From contig SGBD01000005.1 in assembly GCA_004195035.1 (NCBI GenBank), positions 39,241 through 103,240 of the forward strand: a stretch of DNA of 64,000 bases, in the 5' to 3' direction. Shown here piece by piece: positions 8,801 to 18,774 of the stretch; the first letter of the stretch is position 1, and each line of letters opens with the position of its first letter. The DNA is from Candidatus Acidulodesulfobacterium ferriphilum. Its GTDB lineage: Bacteria > SZUA-79 > Acidulodesulfobacterales > Acidulodesulfobacteraceae. A program made the translations under genes and the position numbers. The notes under the pieces are model-generated. The model searched no databases. It had not been told where the DNA came from and saw nothing but the letters and a program-made list of their open reading frames with translations.

Positions 8801-11800
8801 CTACGACTTTTTAAAAAACCCTTTTAGATTGTCCGTATAGGAGTATAAAACGGGAATTACAAGCAGGGTAAGAAACATAGAGGTCAAAAGCCCGCCTATA
8901 ACATCGATTGCCATAGGCGCCCTTGAAGAAGAACCCACGCCAAGGCCGGTTGCGATCGGAAGCATGCCAAAAATCATTGCAAGAGTCGTCATTAAAATCG
9001 GGCGGAGCCTTATGCTGCCGGCTTCAACGATAGAATCATGCTTATTTAACCCCCTCTCTCTCGACAGTATTATAAAATCGACTAAAAGTATGGCATTTTT
9101 TACAACAAGACCTATCAGTAAAATTACCCCTATAAGCGCAATTACACTCAATGCCCTGTGCATTAAAAGCAGTCCTCCTATCGCTCCTATCAATGCAAAA
9201 GGAACGGAGACCATAATAACAAGCGGGTCAATAAAACTATCGTATAACGAGGCAAGAATCATATAAACTATAATGAGCGCCAAAAGCAATGCGGAACCCA
9301 TGGCGCCGAACGATTGATTCATTTTGGAAGCCATACCGCTAAACTGGTAAGTGTATAATGATTTTTTAGGTATTATACGGGACATATATTTATTAATCTT
9401 TGCAACCCCGTAGCTGAGGGGAACATGGTTTGACATATTCGCATAAATCGTAACGGCATTTTCAAGATCCCGTCTGTTTATAACCTGCGGGCCTATCGTT
9501 TTCTTAATCGTTATCAGATCTGATAAAGGTATTAATTTGCCTTCATTATTTGACACATATAAATTCTTTATATCGCTTACCCGGTTTCTTTCATTCCTGA
9601 AAAGCCTTATCTGCTCATTATAAATATGTCCCTGATAAATAAAATTGTAATTTTTAAATATATTTATATCCCCCCCTATAAGCGCATCAATTGTTTCGGC
9701 AATGCTCGAAACGCTCACCCCGAGGCTGCCAGCCATATTTCTTTTTATATGAATTAAAAGCTCCGGTTGATGGAACTGCATATTGGAAGTAACATCAATC
9801 AGGCCCGGCGTCTTCCTTAAATCATTTAAAAGTTTATTGGAATAAGCTACCGTTTTTTTGATGCTTGGACCCATCACGATGACCTGAAGGGGGGAAACAT
9901 TTGCGGAAGCGCCACCGACCACGGGCATATCCATAACCTGCGTAAAAACGCCGGGGACTTTGGTAAGCCTTTTTCTTAAAATAGCCATTATCTGCTGCTG
10001 ATTTACATTCCTATTATTTTTTAAGGAAATAAAAAATAACCCCTTATACCTTGAACCGTTAACACCTGAAGCGGTAGCCATGAAAATTGTCTTTCGGAAC
10101 GGGGTCTTTTTAACAACCATATATAAAGAATTGGAATATTTTTTCATAACCCTTACGCTTGTCCCTTCCGGCGCTTGAAAATAAACAAGAAAATTGCCCG
10201 AATTAGACGGAGGCATCATCTCTTTTCCGATATATTTTGTTAAATATAATGAAAAAACAAATATTATAATCGCCGATACTATAACGATTAATCTATGATT
10301 TAAACTCCAGCTAATCATTCTTTTATAAATATTAGTCGTTTGCGCCATGATATTTTCAAAAAAAGTAAACAAAAAGCCGTGTTCCTTTTTATGAACGATA
10401 AACCTCGATGACAGCATTGGGGTGAGCGTAAAAGAGACAAACAGGGATATTAAAACGGCAAAGGCAACGGTTAAAGCAAATTCATAAAAAAACTTTCCTA
10501 TCATGCCCGGCATAAATGCAACCGGAATGAAAACTGCAACGATGGAAAATGTGGTTGCCATTACTGCAATGCCTATTTCATTCATGGAATTAGACGCCGC
10601 AAACATTCTATCTTCTCCGCCCTCGACATGCCTGTATATGTTTTCGAGAACAACGATGGCATCATCTATCAAAAGGCCGACAGAAAGCGATAAGCCAAGC
10701 ATGGTCATATTATTGAGCGAAAAATTCATTAAGTGTAAAAAACCAAAGGCTGAAATTATTGCCGCAGGCAAAGCCGCCGCCGCAATTATGGTAATTCTTA
10801 AATCCTTTAAAAAGAAAAATACGATAAGCACCGTTAATAAAGCGCCCCAGATTATATCAAATTCGACGCTTTCTATGGATTTTTTAATATAAGTAGCGCT
10901 GTTATAAGCAACCTTCGCTTTAACGCCGGGAGGCAAAGAAAGCTTAACCAAATTTAAAAGATGTTTTGCTTCGGCAGCCACTCTGACTGCATTTGCGTGG
11001 GTTTTTATGGTAATGCCGAGCCCGACCGTAGATTTTCCGTCAAATGTAGTAATCGATGTTTCAGGAGCTTCATAGTTTACGGCATGCCCTATCTGCGAGA
11101 ATCTAACAGGTACTCCAAGGTAATTATTAATTATCATCCTGTTAAATTCTTTAGCGGTATGGAATCTTCCCTTAAGATATGTAAAATAGGTTTTTGTGCC
11201 GGTTTTTAAATTTCCGGTGGGCAGCGATACGCTTTGGGACTCGATGGCATTAATAACTTGATTAACACCGAGTCCATGGTTTGTCATTTCATTGTTATCG
11301 ACATGAAAGACCATCCTTCTGTTTCGAACTCCGCCCATAATAATTTGACCGGCTCCGGGAAGCCTTTCAAATTTTCTCTCTAAGACTTTTTCGGCATAAA
11401 ATGACAAAAATCTCTTTGACCTGTTGCCGTACAAAGTAATCCACATAACGGGAGAAGAGTTGACGCTGAGCTTTTTAATAACGGGAGTGTTGATATTTTT
11501 GGGCAGCGTATCTAAAATTGCATTGACATCGGCGGTAACGGTTTGATAACGATGGGCGATGTTTTTATTTAAATGAAACTCGACGGTTACAACGCTCATC
11601 CCCACGCTGCTCATAGACATTATATGCTTTATGCCTGAGGCAGAATTTACCGCGTCCTCTATCTTTTTAGTAACATCGAGCTCCATTTCCTTTGGACTTG
11701 CGCCGGGAAGAGTGGTTGTGATAGTAATTATCGGAAACTGGATGTTTGGATAAAGATTTACGGCAAGGGTAAAATACCCGAATATACCCAAAACGACAAA

Positions 11801-11860
11801 AACACTAACCATCATTACCGCAAAAACAGGGCGTTTGATGGAAATATCGGATATTTTCAT
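8801..11860 (-). CDS. RND efflux pump inner-membrane subunit (HAE1/AcrB type)
   Basis: A 1019-residue transporter with the RND layout: helix 1 (about 10-32), a large periplasmic domain, six helices, a second periplasmic domain and the last five helices. Proton-relay residues are visible: the paired Asp in LSVGLLIDDAIVVLENI and the Lys in GLVVKNAILLVDF. The N-terminus KISDISIKRPVFAVMM is typical of HAE-1 hydrophobic-compound pumps. It is coupled to the adaptor gene, which stops seven bases upstream. No TolC-like outer-membrane channel lies next to it, so the pump presumably borrows one encoded elsewhere. Confidence 0.93.
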   Translation of the reverse strand: MKISDISIKRPVFAVMMVSVFVVLGIFGYFTLAVNLYPNIQFPIITITTTLPGASPKEMELDVTKKIEDAVNSASGIKHIMSMSSVGMSVVTVEFHLNKNIAHRYQTVTADVNAILDTLPKNINTPVIKKLSVNSSPVMWITLYGNRSKRFLSFYAEKVLERKFERLPGAGQIIMGGVRNRRMVFHVDNNEMTNHGLGVNQVINAIESQSVSLPTGNLKTGTKTYFTYLKGRFHTAKEFNRMIINNYLGVPVRFSQIGHAVNYEAPETSITTFDGKSTVGLGITIKTHANAVRVAAEAKHLLNLVKLSLPPGVKAKVAYNSATYIKKSIESVEFDIIWGALLTVLIVFFFLKDLRITIIAAAALPAAIISAFGFLHLMNFSLNNMTMLGLSLSVGLLIDDAIVVLENIYRHVEGGEDRMFAASNSMNEIGIAVMATTFSIVAVFIPVAFMPGMIGKFFYEFALTVAFAVLISLFVSFTLTPMLSSRFIVHKKEHGFLFTFFENIMAQTTNIYKRMISWSLNHRLIVIVSAIIIFVFSLYLTKYIGKEMMPPSNSGNFLVYFQAPEGTSVRVMKKYSNSLYMVVKKTPFRKTIFMATASGVNGSRYKGLFFISLKNNRNVNQQQIMAILRKRLTKVPGVFTQVMDMPVVGGASANVSPLQVIVMGPSIKKTVAYSNKLLNDLRKTPGLIDVTSNMQFHQPELLIHIKRNMAGSLGVSVSSIAETIDALIGGDINIFKNYNFIYQGHIYNEQIRLFRNERNRVSDIKNLYVSNNEGKLIPLSDLITIKKTIGPQVINRRDLENAVTIYANMSNHVPLSYGVAKINKYMSRIIPKKSLYTYQFSGMASKMNQSFGAMGSALLLALIIVYMILASLYDSFIDPLVIMVSVPFALIGAIGGLLLMHRALSVIALIGVILLIGLVVKNAILLVDFIILSRERGLNKHDSIVEAGSIRLRPILMTTLAMIFGMLPIATGLGVGSSSRAPMAIDVIGGLLTSMFLTLLVIPVLYSYTDNLKGFFKKS

Positions 11861-11867
11861 AAATCCC

Positions 11868-12998
11868 TCACTTTGCTATGGTTACTTTTTCGTTATCATG
11901 GACTAAATTAGAACCTTTGACTACGACAAGTTCGCCCTTGCTCACGCCTTTTATAATTTGCAAATATTCGTCTTTTGTCACTCCGGCAACAACCCTTTTT
12001 TGTTTTACGATGCCATTATTTTTATAAACAAACAAATAATCGCCTTTTAGACCTGTTCTAACGGCGGCTTGAGGCACAAAAAGGCCGTCCTTTACAAACC
12101 CCACGGGAAGTTTGACATCCGCAAAATATTGAGGCTTTATAAGATTTCTACTGTTTTGAAATAATGCTTTAACCCTGACCATGCGGGTTTGAGAATTTAA
12201 TGACGGACTTATAAAATAAATCTTCCCTGAAAAAATCTTTTTGGAATAGCCCTTAACGGCTGCAAAACAGGTCTCGAAATTTTTAATAAGAGGGACTTTG
12301 CTTTGAGGGACATAAAACTCCAGTTCTAAGGGCTTCAAGGCAACGACTTGATAGGACAATTTATTTACGGGAACATAGTCGCCGAGGTTAATATACCTTT
12401 TATAAACAATGCCGCTAATTAAAGAAACTATAAGCGTGTCCCTGTAATCTTTCCTGTCCAAGCTTAAAAGCGATACCCCTGCATTATAAGATGCCAGAGC
12501 TTTTTTATAATTAGAAACCGCGGTATCGTAATCTAAAGCGGTCAGAAGCTGTTTTTTATACAATATCGTGTCCCTTTTAAGAGTCGATTCTGCTAAAAAA
12601 AGTGCCGCTTTAGCCTGTTTCACGGCACTTTCCTGAGATTTCATTGTAAAATATGCCTTTTTTCTATCGATTATTGCGAGCACCTGTCCCGCTTTTACAA
12701 AATTTCCATCCCTGGCGATTATCTTAACAATCTGTCCTGCCGACCTCGAGGCAATATTTGCAGTCTTGTACGGCAAAAAATAACCCGGCTCTTTTAAATA
12801 AATCTTTGTACTTAAAATCTTGACTTTACTAATTGTTACAGGAAGCGCCGCTTTTGCGGAAACCTTCTTTTTCCCGCAAGCGGTAAGCGATAGAGCGGAA
12901 ACCAGAACAAGTATTACCAGAATAGGCAGTAATATTTTTATACTACCTGAAATTTTAAATTTAAAAAATTTATTTTTACTGGTTTGTTTGGTTTGCAT
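11868..12998 (-). CDS. RND efflux periplasmic adaptor lipoprotein (MFP)
   Basis: A 376-residue membrane-fusion protein. ATG 12998 is preceded by GGAGG at five bases; the frame also extends to a TTG at 13010 that lies within that ribosome site. A hydrophobic segment ends in a lipobox LSLTAC, so the protein is probably lipid-anchored. After it come the barrel-sandwich lipoyl halves (IIARDGNFVKAGQVLAIID), an alpha-hairpin and a beta-barrel with LFVPQAAVRTG. It links the RND pump to an outer-membrane duct. It lies between the TetR gene (20 bases upstream) and the pump. Confidence 0.9.
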   Translation of the reverse strand: MQTKQTSKNKFFKFKISGSIKILLPILVILVLVSALSLTACGKKKVSAKAALPVTISKVKILSTKIYLKEPGYFLPYKTANIASRSAGQIVKIIARDGNFVKAGQVLAIIDRKKAYFTMKSQESAVKQAKAALFLAESTLKRDTILYKKQLLTALDYDTAVSNYKKALASYNAGVSLLSLDRKDYRDTLIVSLISGIVYKRYINLGDYVPVNKLSYQVVALKPLELEFYVPQSKVPLIKNFETCFAAVKGYSKKIFSGKIYFISPSLNSQTRMVRVKALFQNSRNLIKPQYFADVKLPVGFVKDGLFVPQAAVRTGLKGDYLFVYKNNGIVKQKRVVAGVTKDEYLQIIKGVSKGELVVVKGSNLVHDNEKVTIAK

Positions 12999-13017
12999 CC
13001 CGTCCTCCAAATATATA

Positions 13018-13623
13018 TTAATGCTTACTTATTCCATAGATTAAAAGATTAAATATCTCTTCCGAATCGCTTTTAATCATTTCTTCGGTGAATTCAGGTT
13101 TATTATCGAGAAAATTATATATCGCGTTTGTTTTAATTAATGAAACAAGCATATATCCAACCTTCGTCGAATTTAAATCATGTCTGAACTCACCCGATTC
13201 GATTCCCGATTTAATAATTTCGCCGATAAAATCTGTATATCTCTTTCTTCTTAAATTAAAAGACTCCTGAGATTTTTTTTTCAAAAAAACAACATTAACC
13301 TCATCCAAAAAGACGGTTTTAAAAAAATACCTGTTTTCATAAATATGGTTAATATTCTCGGCAATTAGAACCCTCAATTTTTCTACATGACCTTTTTGCG
13401 TGTTGACTTTGGACTTAATCCTTTCAAACATCCTTTCAAATCCCTGCTCCAGCACTTTTTCCAAAAGTTCATTTTTATCTTTAAAGTAAAGATAGACCGT
13501 CCCCTTGGCAATGCCCGCCTTTTGCGCGACCTTGTCCATCGTCAAAGCCGAAAACCCTATTTCTTCTATCAGCTTCCTTGAGGATAATAAAATTAATTCG
13601 TATTTATCTACATTTTCTGCCAT
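13018..13623 (-). CDS. TetR/AcrR-family repressor of the efflux operon
   Basis: A 201-residue regulator. The N-terminal helix-turn-helix carries the TetR signature (LTMDKVAQKAGIAKGTVYLYFKDKNELL, about 25-52) and the C-terminal part is an all-helical ligand/dimer domain. It is the first gene of the minus-strand run TetR - adaptor - RND - MFS. Its promoter contains a perfect palindrome (13638-13653), so autorepression and control of the pump by pump substrates is the natural reading. The ligand is unknown. Confidence 0.92.
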   Translation of the reverse strand: MAENVDKYELILLSSRKLIEEIGFSALTMDKVAQKAGIAKGTVYLYFKDKNELLEKVLEQGFERMFERIKSKVNTQKGHVEKLRVLIAENINHIYENRYFFKTVFLDEVNVVFLKKKSQESFNLRRKRYTDFIGEIIKSGIESGEFRHDLNSTKVGYMLVSLIKTNAIYNFLDNKPEFTEEMIKSDSEEIFNLLIYGISKH

Positions 13624-13631
13624 ATCTATTA

Positions 13632-13660
13632 ATTATAATGACTTTAAAGTCATAATTCAA
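13632..13660 (-). promoter_or_regulatory. TetR-efflux promoter with 16-bp palindromic operator
   Basis: On the minus strand a TTGAAT -35 (13655-13660) and a perfect TATAAT -10 (13632-13637) are spaced 17 bases apart. The spacer is almost filled by the perfect palindrome ATGACTTTAAAGTCAT (13638-13653). The -10 ends nine bases before the TetR ATG. A repressor bound here would sit between the two polymerase contact sites. Confidence 0.8.
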
Positions 13661-13673
13661 CAAAAAAAATATT

Positions 13674-14225
13674 TTAATCTTGATTTTGACAAAACTGCAT
13701 CAGCGGCTGCCGTAATTTCTTTATTAAAAAGGATAGGGCTAAAAGCATTATAACAAGGTAAATTATGGAAAAGATTATATGGACGGAGTCGTTATTTTGC
13801 AATTCTAGACCATAGAGCAATAAATTTGCAAAAATCAGGAATGGAAATGACCACATTAAAATCCATCCCTCTATAAAATGGAAGCAATGGGCCTCTTTAC
13901 CGTAAAGACCTGCTAATCCGGCAAGGACAAATCCCATCGATATAATTAAAATCTCGGAATTTCTAAAAAACAAAAAACCCGCGCCAAAAATAATCCCCAA
14001 AATAATGCAGGACAATATAAATATTTTTACCTCTTTTTTCCATACCAAAAGAAATATTCCCGATATTAAAGAACCGAGATAAAAAACCGAAATGCCGAGA
14101 GCAAAACCCTGCCAATTAGAAAAAAGATACGACAAAGCAAACAAAAGAATACCTAAAAAGCCGATAACATAGCCTGACCTATAGATAATATCGTAAGTTT
14201 TGGGGTAATAAATATCGGTTTCCAT
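13674..14225 (-). CDS. DUF2301-like integral membrane protein
   Basis: A 183-residue protein with about six or seven hydrophobic helices. Its early YRSGYVIGFLG segment and the GKEAHCFHFIEGWIL segment near residue 110 resemble the YRxGLL and KEAFCFNRLE motifs of the DUF2301 membrane family known from cyanobacteria and others. Function is unknown for the family. It lies three bases after the M16 peptidase stop codon and is the last gene of that operon; the TetR operator lies just beyond its 3' end, so the two transcripts are separate. Confidence 0.55.
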   Translation of the reverse strand: METDIYYPKTYDIIYRSGYVIGFLGILLFALSYLFSNWQGFALGISVFYLGSLISGIFLLVWKKEVKIFILSCIILGIIFGAGFLFFRNSEILIISMGFVLAGLAGLYGKEAHCFHFIEGWILMWSFPFLIFANLLLYGLELQNNDSVHIIFSIIYLVIMLLALSFLIKKLRQPLMQFCQNQD

Positions 14226-14228
14226 AAA

Positions 14229-15470
14229 TTATCCAACCCTGCCGAGAACAGAAATATTCCTGTTCGCTTTGGCGGAAAACAGCTGTTTTGAAATTCTTTT
14301 TATAGCCTGGCTATCCACAGAATCTATCTTTTTTAAAATCTGCGCTTTAGAAATGTATCCATTATTATAAATTTCATTTATCGCATTATTATTCATTATA
14401 TAGCTTGTCGATTCCATTCCCAATAAAAAGCTGTCGGAAATATGCCTTTTTGCATTTAAAATTTCTTCGTCGCCGATATTATCCTGCACCAAGCTATCTA
14501 TTATATTAAAAATCAGTTTTTTAGAAAGTTCAAATTTTTTTGGAGAAACACCTGCATATATATATACATATCCATCGAATTTGTGAAAGGCGGCATTTGA
14601 ATAAATAGAGTAGGCAAGCCCTTTATTTTCCCTCACCTCTTGAAACAGCCTCGAACTGACGGAACCGCCTAACAGGGTATTTAAAACCTCTAAAGTATAA
14701 TAATCTTTATCCGTTTTTTTTATTCCGTCGAGACCGATAATAAAATGAGCCTGCTCCAGTTCCTTTTCCTGAAAAAATTCACCGTAATTCTTGTTCGTAT
14801 CGGGTTTTTCGGGAGAGACCATTTTTGCAAAACTTCCCGAAACCTTATCCATGTAATTATCTATGGACCTTGCAATTTTTTCATGGTCAAAATTACCGGC
14901 AACTGATATAACTACATTTTGCGGGGCATAATGTAAATAAAAATAATCCAGTATTTTCCCCCTGTCAAAATCGCCGACGGTTTCGAAGGTTCCAAGTATC
15001 GGATAAGCAAGCGAGGAATTTCCGTAAAAATTTTTATGGAAAAGTTCCATGGAATAATCGAAAGGGTCGTCTTGAACGCCTGAAATTTCCTGTAAAATTA
15101 CATCTTTCTCTTTTTTTACTTCATCAGGCGGAAATAATGAATTAAACATGAGGTCTATTAAAAGATTAATTGCATTATCATAGTTTTCCGAAAGAACGCG
15201 GGTATATAAACAGGTGAGCTCGGTTCCGGTAAAGGCGTTTAAAGCCCCGCCCATCAAGTCTATTTCTTTATTTATATCTTTATATGTTCTGGTTTTAGTC
15301 CCCTTAAAAAGCAGGTGTTCTATAAAATGCGATATTCCGTTTAAATTTGCAGGCTCATAAGCACTGCCCGTTTTAACCCACAATCCTATGCTGACGGAAT
15401 TAAAATACGATTTTTTTTCGGTTATCAGCGTAATGCCCGATTTTAATTCTTCTCTTTGGAAGTTTTTCAT
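14229..15470 (-). CDS. M16-family zinc metallopeptidase (processing-peptidase type)
   Basis: A 413-residue insulinase-like peptidase. The inverted zinc motif HFIEHLLFKGT lies near residues 46-56 and a conserved C-terminal-half ENKGLAYSIYS motif near 280. Length and single-unit layout match the bacterial PqqL/YmxG group commonly encoded directly after pnp. Its start overlaps the pnp stop by four bases, so it is translationally coupled. No signal peptide is visible, which suggests a cytoplasmic location; the substrate is unknown. Confidence 0.9.
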   Translation of the reverse strand: MKNFQREELKSGITLITEKKSYFNSVSIGLWVKTGSAYEPANLNGISHFIEHLLFKGTKTRTYKDINKEIDLMGGALNAFTGTELTCLYTRVLSENYDNAINLLIDLMFNSLFPPDEVKKEKDVILQEISGVQDDPFDYSMELFHKNFYGNSSLAYPILGTFETVGDFDRGKILDYFYLHYAPQNVVISVAGNFDHEKIARSIDNYMDKVSGSFAKMVSPEKPDTNKNYGEFFQEKELEQAHFIIGLDGIKKTDKDYYTLEVLNTLLGGSVSSRLFQEVRENKGLAYSIYSNAAFHKFDGYVYIYAGVSPKKFELSKKLIFNIIDSLVQDNIGDEEILNAKRHISDSFLLGMESTSYIMNNNAINEIYNNGYISKAQILKKIDSVDSQAIKRISKQLFSAKANRNISVLGRVG

Positions 15471-17548
15471 AAAGTTTCTTTTCTGGAAAGTTTTATTTTT
15501 CCTGTTTTATCTATATCTATAACCTTTACTTTTATTTCTTCCCCCTCTCTTAGAACATCCGTCACCTTTTCGACTCTCTTGATATCTATTTGAGAGATAT
15601 GGACAAGCCCGTCCGTTCCGGGAAATATCTCTACAAAAGCTCCAAAATCCATTATCTTTCTAACCTTACCGTAATAAATTTTGCCAATCTCTGCCTCCTG
15701 CACTATATCGTTAACCATTCCTATTGCAATATCCAGCGCATTCCTGTTTGACGAAGAAATCGTAACCTTTCCAGAATCTTCGATATCGACGCGCGCGCCG
15801 GTTTTTTCGATTATTCCTTTAATAACCTTTCCGCCCTGGCCGATGACTTCCCTTACCTTCTCAGGTTTAACCATTATCGTAACAATTCTGGGAGCATTTT
15901 GCGCCAGCTCTTTTTTTGGTGCGGAGATTGTCTTTAGCATAATATTCAGTATATGTAAACGGCCTTCTTTGGCCTGTAAAAGCGCATGCCTTAAAATCTC
16001 TTTCGTAACACCCGAAATTTTAATATCCATTTGAAGCGCCGTAACCCCGTTTTCGGTGCCTGCCACTTTAAAATCCATATCTCCGAGATGGTCTTCGTCC
16101 CCCAAAATATCGGAAAGAATCGCAACCTTATCTCCTTCTTTTATAAGCCCCATGGCAATCCCTGCAACGGGGGCCTTTATCGGAACACCCGCATCCATTA
16201 AAGCCAAAGTTCCTCCACAAATCGTAGCCTGAGAAGAAGAACCGTTAGATTCGAGTATCTCTGACACAACCCTTATGGTATAAGGAAATTCCTCGAAAGA
16301 AGGTATAATATATCTTAAAGCCTTTTCCCCCAGAGAACCATGACCTATTTCCCTTCTGCCCGGCGACCTTAAAGGCGAAACCTCGCCGACGGAGAACGGA
16401 GGGAAATTATAATGAAGCATGAATCTTTTAACGGACTCTTTTTCGGGAGCGTCGATAATCTGTTCATCAAATTTTGTGCCGAGGGTCACAGCGACAAGCG
16501 CCTGTGTTTCTCCTCTCGTAAAAATGGCGCTTCCGTGAGCCATAGGAAGTTCATTAACGGAACAGCTAATCGGCCTGATATCTCTTAGTCCCCTTCCGTC
16601 AACCCTCAGCCCTTCGGTAAGAACCCTGCTTCTTAACAAATCCTTTTGGATAGATTCAAATATATGATTAATTAAAGCTTCTTGCCCCGAGTGTGATTCT
16701 TGAAGCAATTCGATAACTTTTGAATTAAGATTTGCTACCTGCTCGCTTCTTTCCTGTTTTGTAGATATTTGCAGGGCTTTTGACAAATCATTATTAACGA
16801 TTTCTTTAACCTTTTCATATAGCCCGTCAGGAATATCTACCGGTTTCAGGTCTATTTTATTAACGCTAATTTCCGAAAGAATAGCGTTTTGAAATTCTAT
16901 TAACTCTTTAATTTTATTATGTCCAAATTCTATTGCCGAAAGAAGCTCCTCTTCGCCAAGCTCGTTAAAGCTTCCTTCCACCATCGTTACGGCATCTTTT
17001 GAACCCGCTATTATAAGAAAGGTGTCGCTGCTTTCAAGCTCTTTATAGGTAGGATTTGCAATAAAAGCGCCGTTTACCCTTGCTACTCTCACTCCTGCAG
17101 TAGGTCCGTTAAACGGGGATTCGGAAATCATCAATGAAAACGAGACGCCGATCATGGCAGCCATATCGGGGTCGTTTTCCTGATCCATCGATATTACTGT
17201 AGCAATTATCTGGGTGTCAAAAAAATAGTTATCGGGGAAAAGGGGTCTTATCGGCCTGTCTAAAAATCTCGATGTTAAAACCTCTTTTTCGGATGGTCTT
17301 GCCTCTCTCTTAAAAAATCCTCCGGGAATTTTTCCTGCGGCATAAAATTTTTCCACATAATTTACCGTCAGAGGTAAAAAATCAACCCCTTCTTTTATAT
17401 TTTTGTCGATACATGCCGTAACAAGAACCTTAGTATCCCCAATAGTAACTAAAGCACTGCCCGAGGCCTGTTTTGCAAGCCTTCCCGTTTCAATAGTTAT
17501 TTTTTTTCCGTCAAGCGTAAAACTCCTCACCGCATTATAACTTGCCAT
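15467..17548 (-). CDS. pnp: Polyribonucleotide nucleotidyltransferase (PNPase)
   Basis: A 693-residue phosphorolytic 3'-5' exoribonuclease: two RNase PH domains, the second with RPISCSVNELPMAHGSAIFTRGETQ near residue 330, a KH domain with GQGGKVIKGIIEKTGA, and an S1 domain near the C-terminus (GKVRKIMDFGAFVEIFPGTDGLVHIS). Two ATG codons are adjacent at 17551 and 17548; AAGGAG sits two and five bases away respectively, which favours the second. It lies after rpsO, the standard rpsO-pnp arrangement. Confidence 0.97.
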   Translation of the reverse strand: MASYNAVRSFTLDGKKITIETGRLAKQASGSALVTIGDTKVLVTACIDKNIKEGVDFLPLTVNYVEKFYAAGKIPGGFFKREARPSEKEVLTSRFLDRPIRPLFPDNYFFDTQIIATVISMDQENDPDMAAMIGVSFSLMISESPFNGPTAGVRVARVNGAFIANPTYKELESSDTFLIIAGSKDAVTMVEGSFNELGEEELLSAIEFGHNKIKELIEFQNAILSEISVNKIDLKPVDIPDGLYEKVKEIVNNDLSKALQISTKQERSEQVANLNSKVIELLQESHSGQEALINHIFESIQKDLLRSRVLTEGLRVDGRGLRDIRPISCSVNELPMAHGSAIFTRGETQALVAVTLGTKFDEQIIDAPEKESVKRFMLHYNFPPFSVGEVSPLRSPGRREIGHGSLGEKALRYIIPSFEEFPYTIRVVSEILESNGSSSQATICGGTLALMDAGVPIKAPVAGIAMGLIKEGDKVAILSDILGDEDHLGDMDFKVAGTENGVTALQMDIKISGVTKEILRHALLQAKEGRLHILNIMLKTISAPKKELAQNAPRIVTIMVKPEKVREVIGQGGKVIKGIIEKTGARVDIEDSGKVTISSSNRNALDIAIGMVNDIVQEAEIGKIYYGKVRKIMDFGAFVEIFPGTDGLVHISQIDIKRVEKVTDVLREGEEIKVKVIDIDKTGKIKLSRKETL

Positions 17549-17635
17549 CATATCTCCTTTGCAAATCTAAAATCATTAAAGCCGTTAAAATTGAATTATT
17601 TAATTAAATTAATTTATTATTTATAAATATGCCGT

Positions 17636-17905
17636 TTATTTGCGAAGTTCAAGCGAACTTATAAGGGTTTTATACCTTGTTTCATCTTTACTTTTTAAAT
17701 AATCAAGCAAATGTCTTCTTCTCGAAACCATTTTTAAAAGTCCTCTTCTCGAATGATGGTCTTTGGCAAATTTTTTAAAATGCTCAGATAATAAATTAAT
17801 ACGATATGTGAGCAGCGCAACCTGAACCTCAACAGAACCGGAATCCCCTTGATGCGTCTTAAACTTCTCGATTATTGTGTTTTTTTCGTCTTTTGAAATT
17901 GGCAT
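17636..17905 (-). CDS. rpsO: 30S ribosomal protein S15
   Basis: An 89-residue protein of the usual length with the S15 signature ([14 protein letters not shown] and [21 protein letters not shown]). It binds the central domain of 16S rRNA. It lies between truB and pnp in the conserved order. The 87-base gap before pnp is AT-rich and could hold a processing site, but no hairpin was clear. Confidence 0.98.
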   Translation of the reverse strand: MPISKDEKNTIIEKFKTHQGDSGSVEVQVALLTYRINLLSEHFKKFAKDHHSRRGLLKMVSRRRHLLDYLKSKDETRYKTLISSLELRK

Positions 17906-17932
17906 TTAATTAACCCCTCCAGATATTATATA

Positions 17933-18706
17933 TTAAATATTATTATACTTTGTTATCGATATATCGTCATTATTATTAATAATCCTATGGCTGTGGACCT
18001 GCACAATATTTTCTATCATAAAATCTACACCCTTTGTCAGTGATTCAAAAGGTAAAGCCTCATAGATATCAAAACCGCCGGCGCTCGTTCTTCTAAGACT
18101 GAACAAATGGGCAGGAATATTGAATTTATCCATTATATCCTGAGCTATGGCTCTCACATAGGTTCCCTTTGAAACACTACATTTAAAATATATGAAAGCG
18201 TTATCGTAAGACTTTACTTCAAAATCATAAATATTTACAACCCCTGTCTTTTTATCGCCATATATACTGCCTATATCGATATTTTTTCTCGCATACTTAT
18301 ATAAAGGTACACCCTTAAACTTTTTTGCACTAAACATCGGAATTTTTTGAGTAAAATCCCCTTTTAGCTTGCTTAAATAATCGGCTATATTTGCAATTTC
18401 AGAACCTGACACCTGTTTCTTATCGACTTCTATGCCCGAAACATCAAGGGTGTTTGTGCTTACGCCGATTTTGAAAGCGCCTTCGTATGATTTTGGAATA
18501 TTAATGAGCTTATCCTGAATCTTTGTCGCCTTATTTATAAGAACGGGAAGCACTCCCGTTGCAAAAGGATCTAATGTCCCCGCATGACCGACCTTTAAGC
18601 AATTAAGCTCTTTTTTAATCATGGAATCCACTGTAAAAGAAGTCATATCTTTTGGTTTATCTATTACAAGAATACCGTTAATGTCACTGTTTTTAACTAC
18701 TTTCAT
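17933..18706 (-). CDS. truB: tRNA pseudouridine(55) synthase TruB
   Basis: A 257-residue enzyme that makes Psi55 in the T-loop of tRNAs. GHAGTLDPFATGVLPV near residues 41-56 holds the catalytic Asp; GVLVIDKP-like GILVIDKPKDMTS opens the domain, and CSVSKGTYVRAIAQD is the later conserved motif. It lacks a long C-terminal PUA region, as in many short bacterial TruB proteins. A small 7-bp hairpin (about 18745-18761) lies between nrnA and truB. Confidence 0.95.
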   Translation of the reverse strand: MKVVKNSDINGILVIDKPKDMTSFTVDSMIKKELNCLKVGHAGTLDPFATGVLPVLINKATKIQDKLINIPKSYEGAFKIGVSTNTLDVSGIEVDKKQVSGSEIANIADYLSKLKGDFTQKIPMFSAKKFKGVPLYKYARKNIDIGSIYGDKKTGVVNIYDFEVKSYDNAFIYFKCSVSKGTYVRAIAQDIMDKFNIPAHLFSLRRTSAGGFDIYEALPFESLTKGVDFMIENIVQVHSHRIINNNDDISITKYNNI

Positions 18707-18774
18707 ATCTTAATTTTTATATTTATTATAAACAAATAAGAGCGCCTGAATTATATTCAGGTTTTATTTTAATT

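Noticed and set aside
18745..18761. Hairpin CCTGAAT/ATTCAGG between nrnA and truB as a terminator
   Set aside because: The T-run follows it only on the plus strand, where no gene is transcribed; on the minus strand it lacks a T-run.
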